A DNA stretch of 34,649 bases. Source: Candidatus Cloacimonadota bacterium. Lineage in GTDB: Bacteria > Cloacimonadota > Cloacimonadia > JGIOTU-2. The translations under genes were made by a program, and so were the position numbers. Positions 1-10,800 of this stretch are shown here, in pieces (within the stretch, counting starts at the first letter, position 1; each line of letters opens with the position of its first letter). The stretch covers positions 1 through 34,649 of the forward strand of contig JAYEOL010000056.1 in assembly GCA_034722995.1 (NCBI GenBank), written 5' to 3'. The notes under the pieces are model-generated. The model was not told the origin of the DNA and made no database searches. It saw nothing but the letters and a program-made list of their open reading frames with translations.

Positions 1-3000
1 GGATAGTTCTGATAGAGGGTAAATTCTTTCGGGAATTCAATTCCTGCTCCTGTGCCTAATCTTACAATAGCATAGCTTTTATTATCAAGAATGATTGGCT
101 CTTTTACAAAAGCATCTTTCATTTCATTATACACAAAAGCAGGGATGCTTCTTTTTCCACCTTTACCATAAGTTGCTATTTGAAAAGTTAGTTCATTAAA
201 GTCTTTATTTCCTGTAGAATCTTCTTCTATGTATGCGGGGATAAATACTGGATACCCTTCCACTACACTGGCTCCAACGCATTCATCTCCAAGGAACACA
301 CCTATCTCATCTATACCGGTAACAGCTTCCGTACTATCAACAAATATCGGCATATAGTCTGAGTTTTCCTGATAACCAAATACTACTGTTTCTGGTTTCT
401 CGTAAGGTTCAGCAGGTGCTAAAGGAAGCCCCCAGGTAAAACTGCAATCCTCTGATACACCCACTACATAAGATTTTCCATAGTCAACAGTAGGACAAAC
501 AGCCGGTGGTTGAGCTTGTTGTTGTTTATCAAATAGAATAGTCCAATTTTGTGCCTTAATATAAGTAAGCTTATCCCATACCTGTGAAAAAGCATCCTGA
601 GGTTTCATACTATGCTCAATAAAATAGCCAATCCAATTTCCATATTCTGCCTCTGCTTCCATTGTTATTACTGCATCAGGGTCTTCAAGAAAACCTGAAA
701 TTGGCAAAGTGTCAGGTGCATTCATCTCTATCTTATAACCATCTACACTCCGAAAATCTCCTATTTCATTTTCCCATGCCATACTATCAGGGTTCCAATA
801 AATCCTTACGAATTGGTTAACTTCATTTAGCCCGATAACTTCTTCCATATTATCCAGTATTGGATCCAGTATTTCTAAGGCATCCACATTTCCTATTGTT
901 ACTGTATCCCGAACAGGAAATGAGAACCAGTTCCAGTCTTCATAGAGGGTTCTGTAATCATAATTGTGGGTTGTTGCAGGGATAGCGCCCATATCAGGTA
1001 GGGTATTATCTTCATCCCATTCGGTCTCTGGGTCCCCTGTGTCTATACAGGCACTGCGGACAGAATCATTCCAGGTTAATGAGTAGTCGCCACTGGCAGT
1101 ATCTGCAAAGCATGGGTTATCAGATATGTTGCCATCACCATCCCATCCTACTTGAATATCTGAATAAGTTACTGTAACAGAACTGTATGTATCTAAATAA
1201 ATTTCTTGAGGAGTATTGTTCCATAAGATACAATTAACTAAATTTGGACTGGATTCACAAATATTTATTCCTCCACCAGAATCGTTCGCAATATTATTAC
1301 TGATGGTCACATTATTTAAACTCGGACTTGAACCACTACAGTAAATCCCAGCACCAGAACTAGCAGTATTTCCAATAATGATAAGATTGTTTAAACTTGG
1401 ATTCGAACTACTGCAGTAGAGACCTCCACCTCTTTCAGCATATCCATTAGTAATGGTAAATCCACACAAAATAGCTGTGGTATCTTCTCCAAGAGAAAAT
1501 CTTATAACACTACCATCTTGATTGCCATTAATTATAGTTGAGTCAATGTAGGAATAATCTTGAGTTGTAAGGAACAGACTGGTAAGTGTAATATTTTTCC
1601 CATTAAAATTTACATTTTCGTAATAAGTTCCAGGATAAACCAAAATTGTATCACCGTCAACACAAAAACTATTATTTATCGCATCCTGTATACCAGGATA
1701 TTCACCAGGAACTTCTTTAACATAATCATGGGGTTCAAGTTCAAAAAGTATCGTCATATCCTCTTCAACCACAACCACTGTATCAAGTACTTCATAGTCC
1801 TGTGCTTTTATAACAAATAAGTAAGTATAGCTTAAAAGCTCTATAGTGAAAGTGCCATTTGGGTTAGACTCAAGACTGTCTATTAAATCGTGATTATCGT
1901 TTGTGTATATTTTAACATTTGCGATACTTGGTTCGCCATTTTCAAAGAGAATAATGCCAGTCACGGTATGAGTGTCTGCAGGTTCAATTTCTATATCAAT
2001 TATATTTTCACCATATTCTACAAAATAAGGCTCTTCATAAGGCTCATAACCATATTTTTCTACTATAAAGTTATATTCTCCTACTAATATTGATATATTG
2101 GATTCATATTGACCGATATCTTGGCCATCATCATTTGTAATAACGATAATCACTGGATCCCATTCCGTAGTGAATACTTTAACCCGGGCATCTCCCACTC
2201 CAACGCTGTTTGTATCAGTCACTATTCCTGACACAGTGCCATAAGCTTCTATAATAGGAAATTCTGCTGAGTAGATATTGTAATTTGTTTTAGTAATCAT
2301 TCCAGTTACTTTGCCCAGCTCTTCCGGAATAATTTCCATACTATCTTCTGTTGTGCTTTGCCAATCATTTTTATTCACCTTTGCCCAAAGCATACAACCC
2401 TCTTCTTCAACAGTATAATGTAAGATGCCAGAAAGGTTCATTGCAAATGTATCACTTAAACCGAACTCAGTTGTTACTGTTAAATCAGGATTTGTCAGGT
2501 CCAAACCATTTATAACAGATATAGCCTCATCAAAAAGGTAATATGCCTCTCCAGGTTTCCAACCTCTGATTCTGACAAATTTATCTCCGCCATATTCTGC
2601 ACCAAAATTAAGAACACAAATGCCGTTTTCATCAGTTATTCCCAATGTGTCACCAAATACTCCGGGACCATATGCTTCTACATTAACATCAGGAAGCGGG
2701 GTTCCTCTAACATCTTGGAAAACCGTAACTGTAACTTCTGTTTGTTCATTTATAGGGATTGACTCAGGTTCTATTACAGCATAAGTAAAATGAATCACAG
2801 GTATTTCATCTTCATAGAAATAATAATTATGAGACCAGATAGATAAGGTGGCCGTTCCGGTATCATCAGGAGGATTAAAGATGTTAAGTTCTGCTGAACA
2901 TCCAGCCAAATCACCTTTGGCAATGATTTCATTGTTAAAATGAAGTGCAACCCTACCTGTGTCGCAATTAGTCCAAGGAATTTCAAAACTTTCCTGTCCT

Positions 3001-4859
3001 ATGAATAGTACATCATTGTATATAGCTGAGATAGTATCCGGAAAATCAGTCCAGAGTTCTAAAGCAGGGTCTCCAAAAACATTCAATTCATAACAGCACC
3101 ATCTATGTGCATAAGAGGTATCAATAAAAGAGATTGAATGTTCTTTTGAATATTGGTTTGCTGCACAAACTCCATAAATTCCATTACCGAAAATAGCATC
3201 TATATACTTCCTATGAAATACCTGTGAAGGACCATTTGTTCCACCAGGTTGTCCCCATCCATAACGAGAATTAGCTATAAAAGTAGATGCAGCAGTTTCC
3301 ATAGTCGTTATCTTCTCAACAAAGCAATCATCAACATAATTCATATTAGAAGTACGGTTATCAAAAGAGCCCGAATAACAAGCCTGAGAGTAGCCGTTAA
3401 AGAAGTTATGCCTGGTACCGTTATTTGTTATATTAGAAGGAATTAAGTCAGTATTATAAATACCCAGGCATTTATTCACGTAACCATGACCTAGATGATT
3501 AACAAGATTAGGTCCGTTACTAAGAAGTGAAAACAAGTGCTCGGGGCCCCATGGCTCAATCTTGAAATAAAGTTTTGTAATATCCCAATAAATAGGTATA
3601 CCAATTGTTGTATAGTCGCTCGAGTCACACTCACCTATCAATTCATCCATGTAATCGCCAGCAAATACCTCCCAATAAAGATTTTCACCGATCAATAAAG
3701 CGCTTTGCAGTTTGTATGCCACAGGTATTTCTAAATAAGTAACGGTCTTGTTTATGAAATTAGATATCTCTGTAGAATTATTTACACAAATCCTTCCAAT
3801 ATAAAATTCTGCAAGAAGGTCTGCTTCATTGGGCTCACCCCACATATCATCATTATCATTATTCCAGTCTGGGCCACCACCTGGTGCGTCCGTACTATCC
3901 AGACATGCAAAGTACATATCACTAGGTATATTGTAATCAACCCAGACTCCCCAAACATTACCATATAAGCCACGATATGGCATTATATCTGTGTCGCCAC
4001 CGAGCAGTACAAATTGAAAAGGATTCTGAGCGTACTCATCTTTGAAATAGTTTCTTAGCCTATCTGCATCATCCACACCACTATAGGAAGATAGAATATC
4101 TCGAATTAGTGTAATTTTTGTTTGATAGCCTCTTTGTTCATGAAAATCTGCTAATGGCTGGAAATCATCAGCATATTCTTCTGATGTTACTATTATGTAG
4201 TCATAAGCCCTATCAGGTCTCTCTTTGGTTATATTGTAGAATGCATCTTTATCATCATAATTCTCTACAAGTATTTTGAGTCGTTTTTCAATCTCTGGAT
4301 TCTCACATAAGAACTTATCAGCAGCAGTCGCAGCAGCATCGCTATATTCTGTTTCCACAATAACAGTTATTTCCTCAAAATATGATAACTCACCTGTTAC
4401 AGGAATGTAAGTAAAAGGTGTAATTGACAAAAACCCAATTGAATACCCAGCAAGGTAATGAGTACTAAAATCTGTATTCTGCTTTGCAGGAAATGGTTCT
4501 GAACTCCCATAAATATCAGGATCAGGTTCAGTAAACTCATATCCACTTGTGTCACTAATAGGTACTGACCGTTGGATCGGATATACAATGTGTTCACCCA
4601 AATCAATTTCGTTACCTTTTTCAATAAGAACATTTGTTATATTTTCATTCTGTGGAATCAATAAACTTATACCTCTATATGGAAGTGCAGGATATCCGGG
4701 AGTTCCTACTACAACTCCATCGGTAATTTCTATTCGGGTATAAATACTATCAGGAGTTAATAATGGTTCATCAAAATAATAGGTTCTTGTTATCATCCCT
4801 GCAAAACTTACACTTGTAAGGATAAGTGTGAATATTAGTATGTTTATTATCTTTTTCAT
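1..4859 (-). CDS. Gingipain-like C25 cysteine peptidase, multidomain T9SS cargo (3' end cut by window edge)
   Basis: Open without a stop from the ATG at 4859-4857 to the left edge (about 1619 codons seen); a purine-rich GAAGGA lies just upstream. Residues 1-20 are a signal peptide ending SFA. A gingipain-type propeptide precedes the C25 catalytic domain (about 215-605), with the catalytic pair visible as NHLGHG (His458) and SQACYSGSFD (Cys494), 36 residues apart, and the family's closing GDPALELW at 596-603. Then follow an Ig-like segment, two CarboxypepD_reg-like repeats (about 875-1040), and a right-handed beta-helix (about 1045-1290) opening EVPGEYPGIQDAI. A C-terminal region ends FPKEFTLYQNY(P) exactly at the edge, the start of the type A T9SS sorting domain (usual form LxQNYPNPFNP). 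Inference: a secreted, surface-anchored protease exported by T9SS. Only the last ~70-80 residues should be missing. The domain order is clear; substrate is unknown. Confidence 0.92.
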   Translation of the reverse strand, partial: MKKIINILIFTLILTSVSFAGMITRTYYFDEPLLTPDSIYTRIEITDGVVVGTPGYPALPYRGISLLIPQNENITNVLIEKGNEIDLGEHIVYPIQRSVPISDTSGYEFTEPDPDIYGSSEPFPAKQNTDFSTHYLAGYSIGFLSITPFTYIPVTGELSYFEEITVIVETEYSDAAATAADKFLCENPEIEKRLKILVENYDDKDAFYNITKERPDRAYDYIIVTSEEYADDFQPLADFHEQRGYQTKITLIRDILSSYSGVDDADRLRNYFKDEYAQNPFQFVLLGGDTDIMPYRGLYGNVWGVWVDYNIPSDMYFACLDSTDAPGGGPDWNNDNDDMWGEPNEADLLAEFYIGRICVNNSTEISNFINKTVTYLEIPVAYKLQSALLIGENLYWEVFAGDYMDELIGECDSSDYTTIGIPIYWDITKLYFKIEPWGPEHLFSLLSNGPNLVNHLGHGYVNKCLGIYNTDLIPSNITNNGTRHNFFNGYSQACYSGSFDNRTSNMNYVDDCFVEKITTMETAASTFIANSRYGWGQPGGTNGPSQVFHRKYIDAIFGNGIYGVCAANQYSKEHSISFIDTSYAHRWCCYELNVFGDPALELWTDFPDTISAIYNDVLFIGQESFEIPWTNCDTGRVALHFNNEIIAKGDLAGCSAELNIFNPPDDTGTATLSIWSHNYYFYEDEIPVIHFTYAVIEPESIPINEQTEVTVTVFQDVRGTPLPDVNVEAYGPGVFGDTLGITDENGICVLNFGAEYGGDKFVRIRGWKPGEAYYLFDEAISVINGLDLTNPDLTVTTEFGLSDTFAMNLSGILHYTVEEEGCMLWAKVNKNDWQSTTEDSMEIIPEELGKVTGMITKTNYNIYSAEFPIIEAYGTVSGIVTDTNSVGVGDARVKVFTTEWDPVIIVITNDDGQDIGQYESNISILVGEYNFIVEKYGYEPYEEPYFVEYGENIIDIEIEPADTHTVTGIILFENGEPSIANVKIYTNDNHDLIDSLESNPNGTFTIELLSYTYLFVIKAQDYEVLDTVVVVEEDMTILFELEPHDYVKEVPGEYPGIQDAINNSFCVDGDTILVYPGTYYENVNFNGKNITLTSLFLTTQDYSYIDSTIINGNQDGSVIRFSLGEDTTAILCGFTITNGYAERGGGLYCSSSNPSLNNLIIIGNTASSGAGIYCSGSSPSLNNVTISNNIANDSGGGINICESSPNLVNCILWNNTPQEIYLDTYSSVTVTYSDIQVGWDGDGNISDNPCFADTASGDYSLTWNDSVRSACIDTGDPETEWDEDNTLPDMGAIPATTHNYDYRTLYEDWNWFSFPVRDTVTIGNVDALEILDPILDNMEEVIGLNEVNQFVRIYWNPDSMAWENEIGDFRSVDGYKIEMNAPDTLPISGFLEDPDAVITMEAEAEYGNWIGYFIEHSMKPQDAFSQVWDKLTYIKAQNWTILFDKQQQAQPPAVCPTVDYGKSYVVGVSEDCSFTWGLPLAPAEPYEKPETVVFGYQENSDYMPIFVDSTEAVTGIDEIGVFLGDECVGASVVEGYPVFIPAYIEEDSTGNKDFNELTFQIATYGKGGKRSIPAFVYNEMKDAFVKEPIILDNKSYAIVRLGTGAGIEFPKEFTLYQNY

Positions 4860-5246
4860 TTTTCCTTCAATATTTTTGTTTTTTTAAACTCCATTAGAAA
4901 AAAGTTATCTAACAGCATAAACTAATTTTTTATCGTAAATCCCTTTTGGTTAATATAAATTTTTTGTCTTAATGTATTGGACAGATGCCTATCAATTAAA
5001 TTAACCCTGTTAGATATCTCCGATATCTTTGGGTGATGTTTACCCCTTTGGATATAGAATGTTATCCCATAGCAAAAAAGGTTAATGAATAACAGACATC
5101 TAACGGGGTAAACATTTTTTATGAACCTCACAAAAGAATTATGGGGTTCGCCTATTTATGGCATTAGCTTATTTATCAGAAGTACCTGCTCACCAAAGGA
5201 AAATCCTTCGGATTTCAGTTGTTAATCTCTTTTTTAAATTCGTCAA
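4860..5246. other. Intergenic stretch with an inverted-repeat element; no gene seen
   Basis: This 387-bp gap separates the PorV-like stop from the C25 start. It holds the CCCTGTTAGAT/ATCTAACGGGG element at 5005-5108 and, at about 5194-5213, a small hairpin of the CCGAAGGA/TCCTTTGG family (seen here as CCAAAGGAAAATCCTTCGG), which recurs inside the broken S23 gene at 18729-18756. A 69-codon frame across it is not supported by any recognisable protein or ribosome binding site. The C25 promoter must lie in the right-hand neighbour of its ATG, but no clear boxes were found. Confidence 0.6.
5005..5108. repeat. MITE/REP-like element with CCC(T/C)GTTAGAT terminal inverted repeats, copy 1
   Basis: Left arm CCCTGTTAGAT (5005-5015) faces right arm ATCTAACGGGG (5098-5108), complementary except for one G-T pair. 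A third related word, CCCCTTTGGATA, sits inside at about 5043-5054. The ~104-bp length is close to that of copy 18565-18663, but the interior is unrelated, so only the arms are conserved. No coding capacity. Confidence 0.7.
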
Positions 5247-6179
5247 CTAAAAATTATATCCCACAGAAAGCTGATGAATAAAGCCTAATTCCCCAAAAGA
5301 ATTAATTGCATAATCAAAATTATATTCTTTCCATTTAAAGCCAAATCCTGCTGAGATTCCAGATAAAAAATCTATGTTAGAACCTACATGCCAATCAGTT
5401 GCATTAGTCCGATATCCACATCTTAATTTTAGATTACTACGGAGGTTTGTTTCATACCCAATAGTGCCGTAAAAATCATTGTCCATCGGTTTGTTAATAT
5501 CCAATGTAAGAAATCCATTATTAAGATAATATGCAAAACCAGCAGCAAAATAGATTGGTAAATCTTCTTTCTCAGAATCAAACTGTGATATTTGCTTGCC
5601 GAGATTTTTTGCTACAACTCCTAATTTCAATCTTGGATTTGTTGTTTGGTGTAATATGGAAATATCACCAGCTATTGCTTGAGATGAATATTCATCAATA
5701 GTCTCAGATATAAATTTTATATTAATTCCCCAGTTCAAAATTTCTGATAGGACTTTTGCATAAGAAAAACCGAGCAACACATCAGAGGAACCAAAAGTGC
5801 CAAGCGGGATAAGTTCGTTGTCGTCATCTATGCCAGTTTTTGGAATATTGCCAATACCAGCGAATTTGGAAAAAATCGCTATTGTGGATTTATCTGAAAT
5901 GGGCAATACAAAGCTTGCTGCACCTCCATTAAATCCTGCAAAATAATTAAGATAAGTAATCCCTAATTTCTTGTTTTTTACTTGTGGTAAACCTGCTGGA
6001 TTCCAGAAGGGTGCTAACTCATCATTTGATAATCCATAAAATGCATTCGCCATAGCTGAGCCACGAGGTCCAATAGGTATCTTAAGAAAATTAAATACAG
6101 ATGTTCCTGCATCATTATGAATTGCAAAAAGTGGTTGCACTAAAAATAAAACTAACATTAAAAGCGTTATTATTTTCAT
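5247..6179 (-). CDS. PorV/PorQ-family outer-membrane beta-barrel protein
   Basis: A 310-residue protein with a signal peptide (about 1-19, ending LFA) and the family opening GTSVFNFLKIPIGPRGSAMANAF followed by ELAPFWNPAGLP, the hallmark of PorV/PorQ-type (UPF0164-like) barrels. The rest alternates short beta strands and ends SVGYNF, with a C-terminal aromatic residue typical of outer-membrane proteins. In characterised T9SS systems PorV is the shuttle that hands cargo to the attachment complex; PorQ-like paralogues are common in FCB genomes. It lies directly downstream of a T9SS cargo gene in the same direction, which fits, though paralogues of this family also occur away from T9SS genes. A role as shuttle is inference; the family call is firm. 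Confidence 0.82.
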   Translation of the reverse strand: MKIITLLMLVLFLVQPLFAIHNDAGTSVFNFLKIPIGPRGSAMANAFYGLSNDELAPFWNPAGLPQVKNKKLGITYLNYFAGFNGGAASFVLPISDKSTIAIFSKFAGIGNIPKTGIDDDNELIPLGTFGSSDVLLGFSYAKVLSEILNWGINIKFISETIDEYSSQAIAGDISILHQTTNPRLKLGVVAKNLGKQISQFDSEKEDLPIYFAAGFAYYLNNGFLTLDINKPMDNDFYGTIGYETNLRSNLKLRCGYRTNATDWHVGSNIDFLSGISAGFGFKWKEYNFDYAINSFGELGFIHQLSVGYNF

Positions 6180-6310
6180 ATTAACCTTTCAATTAATAAG
6201 CATAATTTCTGAAATATATTTAAGATTCTTCATTTTGGTAAATTTTTGAAATTTCTTTTATTTTGTCAATAACTATTATTCAAAATTTATTATTTATTAT
6301 GAAAATTATT

Positions 6311-7636
6311 TTAATGTCCAAAATCTTTTAGTATCTTTTTTCTATAAAATTTTGCACGATCAATTAATTCATCCTCATCAACATTAACAAGTTCTCTATT
6401 TTCCATAACAATTTTCCCATTAATAATCACATCCTTAACATGTTCGCTTGATATTGTATATACTAAATGAGAATAAACATTATACATTGGAACAGTGTCC
6501 AATTGGTTCTTATCAATCAAAATAATATCTGCTTTTTTGCTAATTTTTAGAGAACCTATTTCTGAATCTTTTTTAAATGCTTTTGCTGAATTGATTGTTC
6601 CCATTTTAACAACTTCAATAGCCGGTAAAAAAGTTGGGTCTTGATTATAAGCCTTATGCAACTTTGCAGTAAAATCCATTTCTTCTAATATACTTAAATT
6701 ATTATTACTTGCAACACCATCGGTTCCCAAACAAACATTTATCCCATTTTCCAAATATCTTTTCATAGGAGCAAAACCGGAAGCCAATTTTAAATCACTT
6801 TCTGTAGTTATTGAAATGCTAACACCTTTTTCACACAACAATTTCATTTCATTATCACTTACCCAAATCCCATGAGCCCCAATATTATCCTCACCTAAAA
6901 ATCCTATATCCTGAAGATATTCAATCGGAGGTTTGCCATTTTGCTTTATACAATTCTCAACTTCTTTTTCCGTTTCTGAAATATGTATATGTAAAAGCAT
7001 ATTATTTTTTCTTGCTGTTTTTGCAGAAAGCTTAAGCGTTTCTTTGCAACAGGCATAAATTGAATGAGGAGCAATTGCATAATCAATTAACTCATTATTT
7101 TCAAATTCTTTATGTTGCTTAGCTGAATAGTCAATAATTTGTTTTGGATTGGTGCAATTGGCAACAGGAAAATCCAGAACAACTTCTCCGATAATAGCAC
7201 GCATACCTACCTTTGAAGCAGCCTCACCACATTGCTTTCCAAAAAAATACATATCATTAAACAGGACTATTCCATTTTTAACCATCTCAGCCGCACTATG
7301 CAACACAGAATTATATATAAATTCCTCGGATAAAAATTTTGCTTCCGAAGGCCAGATGTAGTCATTTAACCATTTATCTAATGAAAGGTCATCAGCCAAT
7401 CCGCGAAAATATGTCATTCCAGCATGTGTGTGTGCATTTATAAATCCTGGCATCACAATTTTTGAAGTGGCATTGATAATTTTATCTGAATCATACTTTT
7501 GCTCAATGACTTTTGTTAAATCAATATCAATAATGCTCCCATCATTGATTGCAATAGCACCATTTTCAATAATCTTCAAATGTTTATCAACTGTAACAAT
7601 AAGCCCATTTTTTATTAGAATATCAACTATCTTCAT
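6311..7636 (-). CDS. mtaD: Amidohydrolase, S-adenosylhomocysteine / 5'-methylthioadenosine deaminase-like
   Basis: A 441-residue cytosolic metal-dependent amidohydrolase of the TRZ/ATZ (MtaD/SAH deaminase) family. Metal ligands are visible: HTH (69-71), a HIHISETEKE segment with His218 and Glu221, GAHGIW (His255) and LGTDGVASNNNLSILEEM (Asp306). APHS at 189-192 is the substrate-loop motif. Length and motif order match the family (about 420-440 residues). It would deaminate MTA or SAH to the inosine derivatives, a salvage route in anaerobes. The start is supported by CTGGAG five bases before ATG. Other TRZ/ATZ members act on guanine or chlorohydrolase substrates, so specificity is a family-level inference. 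It is transcribed toward the PorV-like gene but 131 bp away, so co-transcription is uncertain. Confidence 0.82.
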   Translation of the reverse strand: MKIVDILIKNGLIVTVDKHLKIIENGAIAINDGSIIDIDLTKVIEQKYDSDKIINATSKIVMPGFINAHTHAGMTYFRGLADDLSLDKWLNDYIWPSEAKFLSEEFIYNSVLHSAAEMVKNGIVLFNDMYFFGKQCGEAASKVGMRAIIGEVVLDFPVANCTNPKQIIDYSAKQHKEFENNELIDYAIAPHSIYACCKETLKLSAKTARKNNMLLHIHISETEKEVENCIKQNGKPPIEYLQDIGFLGEDNIGAHGIWVSDNEMKLLCEKGVSISITTESDLKLASGFAPMKRYLENGINVCLGTDGVASNNNLSILEEMDFTAKLHKAYNQDPTFLPAIEVVKMGTINSAKAFKKDSEIGSLKISKKADIILIDKNQLDTVPMYNVYSHLVYTISSEHVKDVIINGKIVMENRELVNVDEDELIDRAKFYRKKILKDFGH

Positions 7637-7727
7637 TGATTCTCCAGAAACAATATTTTCATCCTTTCTGTCTTCTAAATATAATTGTAAAAATTATATC
7701 TATTTAAAATTTTATTTAATTTAATTA

Positions 7728-7756
7728 TTGACATAAAATATATTTTTAGATATTTT
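7728..7756 (+). promoter_or_regulatory. Candidate promoter for the 1841-residue kinase gene
   Basis: TTGACA at 7728-7733, 17 bases, then TATTTT at 7751-7756, in a very AT-rich divergent intergenic region. The kinase gene starts 89 bp downstream with AAGGAG before its ATG. This is a pattern match only; similar TTGACA boxes precede other plus-strand transcription units in this window. Confidence 0.4.
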
Positions 7757-7845
7757 TAAATAATAAATTGTCAAGAATTTCAGAATTATCTCATAAAAAA
7801 GTTTTTTAGCATTAATTTTATATTTTTGAAAAATAAAGGAGAACT

Positions 7846-10800
7846 ATGTCTTTAATAGCCTTGCATTATAAGATAAAAGAAAAAGTTGGAGAAGGAAATT
7901 TCGGGTCTGTATATAAGATAGAAGATATTGCTACTAAAAAAGCTTTTGCTATAAAAATCTTTGATAAAATTCCTATTGAAGATATTCGTGAAAAATTGAA
8001 TCCTGAAATAATGAATGATATTACAAAATTATCTCACCCAAATCTTATTAAAATATATGATTATGGAGTTTATCAAAACAATTTATATTGTATTTCTGAA
8101 TATTTTGAAGGTGAAAATCTTCAAAACTTCAGATTAAATGATAAAAATAAACAGGATTTCTTTCAAATTACTACTCAAATCTGTTATGCACTTGGCTATC
8201 TCCATTCCCATAATATTATACATAAAGACTTAAAACTTGAGAATATTCTTTTCAAAAGAGTTAATGGAGAACTCACGATAAAAGTTTTGGATTTCGGTTT
8301 TAACAAAATTATATCACAAACTGAGACCTACACTGAAGGAGAAGCAGTAGCTCAACAATATTTATCTCCAGAACTACTACAAGGAAATCCATTTTCTACA
8401 AAAAGTGATTTTTATGCTCTGGGTATAATTCTTTATTATTTAGGAGTTGGTACATTCCCTTTCTCTCTGGAAGAAATCAAATTAATGGCTGAAAAAAATT
8501 TCCCTAATATTATTCCGCAATTCCCGAGCAAAATAAATCCCGCTGTAGATCCAAAATTGGAAGATTTAATTTTTCAGCTAATTGAAGTTAATCCTGATTT
8601 GAGAGTTAATGACGCCTTTGAAATTATTAAATATATCAATAAAACCCAGGAAAAGAAATTCCCAATTTCCTTAGAACCATCTATTGCCAAGCAAATTGAA
8701 TCTAAATCAATAAAATACAATAAAAAAAGAATTATGTTATTGAAAGATTATGTTGATGAAGCTTCAGCTGGAAATGGTAAGATAATCTTTATTACAGGCG
8801 AAAAGGGTATTGGAAAAAAGGAATCATTGCGTTATTTAAAATGGCATTTGCTTTCCGAAGATTGTTATACTTTCTATTATATCTGCAATAAATATCATCG
8901 TGACCCATTTTTTCTTTTAAGCAAAGAAATATATCTCTCCCAGAATGAGAAAGACAGACAAAAATTTGAAGATAAAGCATCAAAAAAATTTAGCGAATTC
9001 CTGTTCAGGTCAGAAAAAAAATCTCTAAAAATCTTAGAAAATGAGACTGATTTGATAAAAGATTTCACTTTAGTTAAAGATTATATCTATTCATTCTCAA
9101 AAATAAAGCCAATTATTTTTTTCGTCATTGACATTGATATGGCAGAGAAAGATACAATGGACTTTCTTGAATTTCTTTCAAAGGATATTTATTATTATCC
9201 AATTTTGATTGCTGTTAGTACATATAATACTTCATTAGTTGATAGAATAGAAAATGCCGAACAAATTAATATGCCGTTCCTTTCAAAAGCTGAAACAAAT
9301 GAATATCTAAAATACTTACTTGAATTAGATTATCCGCAAAATTTTTTGAATCAGATTTATCATCTCTCAAATGGAAATCAAACATTTATAAAAAATCTTT
9401 TAATTTCACTCGTTGAAAACAGAATAATTATTAACAAAAGTAATGAATGGAATTTTGATATAGATATCAAAAAAGTAGAGCTGCCTTCTAATATTAAAAC
9501 TTTAATACAATCAAAACTAAAAATAACCCCTAAAAAGATTAGTACCCTACTATCAAAATTAGCTACTCTACAAGTCCCACTTTCAACAGGAATAATTAGA
9601 TACATACTTAATTTTGATACATCAAAAGCGCTCTTCTTTTTCCTCCAGCAATGTGAAAATCTTGAAATTTTAGTCAAAGATGAAAATTATGTTAAAGAAG
9701 GATATTATAAATTTGTTTATCCTGCAATTAGAGATATCTTGCTAAATAAGACATCCCTAATAGAAAAAAAATCCATTTCCAAAAAAACCGTTAATTATTT
9801 CAAAGATAAAAAGGTAACAAAACCTTCTATTATGGATGGTATAATCTATCACTGTGATGTTATAAAAGATTATGATTCAATCATTGACTATCAAATGGCA
9901 AAAACCAAGTATTTCTTTGATAAAAAAGACTTTCTAAATTCCTGGGATTCATGCTTATCTGCTGTTAAAAATTTAGAGAAAATAAACACTAAAAAACTAA
10001 ACACAAAAATAAAAGAATGTATTACATTTCTAATGAAAATCAGTATTATCCTTGAAAAATGTGAGATAGCAATAAAATCTTATCAATTCTGGCAGAAGTC
10101 AATAGCTGGGAATTTTAAAATTTTATGGCTTTATAGTAAATTGCTTTCAAAATGCAATAAATATAATCAAGCACTAAAAACATTAGAATCTGCAGAAAAG
10201 GTTGCATTGCCAGATGAAATTAATGATATTTTAATATCCAAGATAGAAATCTATACATCCTCTGCTGATTATTCAACTGAACAATCAGCTGAACTTATGC
10301 AAAAAATCAGTTTAGACAATCTTTCTCCAAGACAGAAGATTGATTTTCTTACTCAGAAAGCTAAGTATCAATATACCTCTACAAAGTATAAAGAAGCTAT
10401 AGATAATTTAAAAATAGCAGAAAAAATCTCACAAAAAGCATCAATGCCATTTCAGCTTGGAAGAATTTGTAAACTTATAGGCGATAATTACAATATTCAA
10501 AATATATTACCAAAAGCCATTCACTATTATGAAAAAGCTACAGGTATAAGCAAGAGTGAAGGGGATATTTTTAATCTTGGAAATATATACTCTTCCTGGA
10601 ACATGGTTGACCTTAAGAAAGGAAATCTCAACAAAGGCATAGAAAAAAGTAAGAAAGCTTTGCATAATTATGAAACCTTGCAATATCTTCCAGGTATTGG
10701 TGAGGTAAATCTTATTCTTGCACGAACTAATTACAAATTAGGAAAATTTCGCGAATCAAATAAATATTTCAAAAATGCTTTGAAAGTTGCGCATGGGATA

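Noticed and set aside
2795-4743. Several 60-80 codon frames on both strands
   Set aside because: All lie within the C25 peptidase gene in other frames; the peptidase frame is open from 4859 to the edge and carries the catalytic motifs.
4922-5131. 69-codon minus-strand frame in the intergenic region
   Set aside because: It overlaps the inverted-repeat element, lacks a ribosome binding site and resembles no protein.
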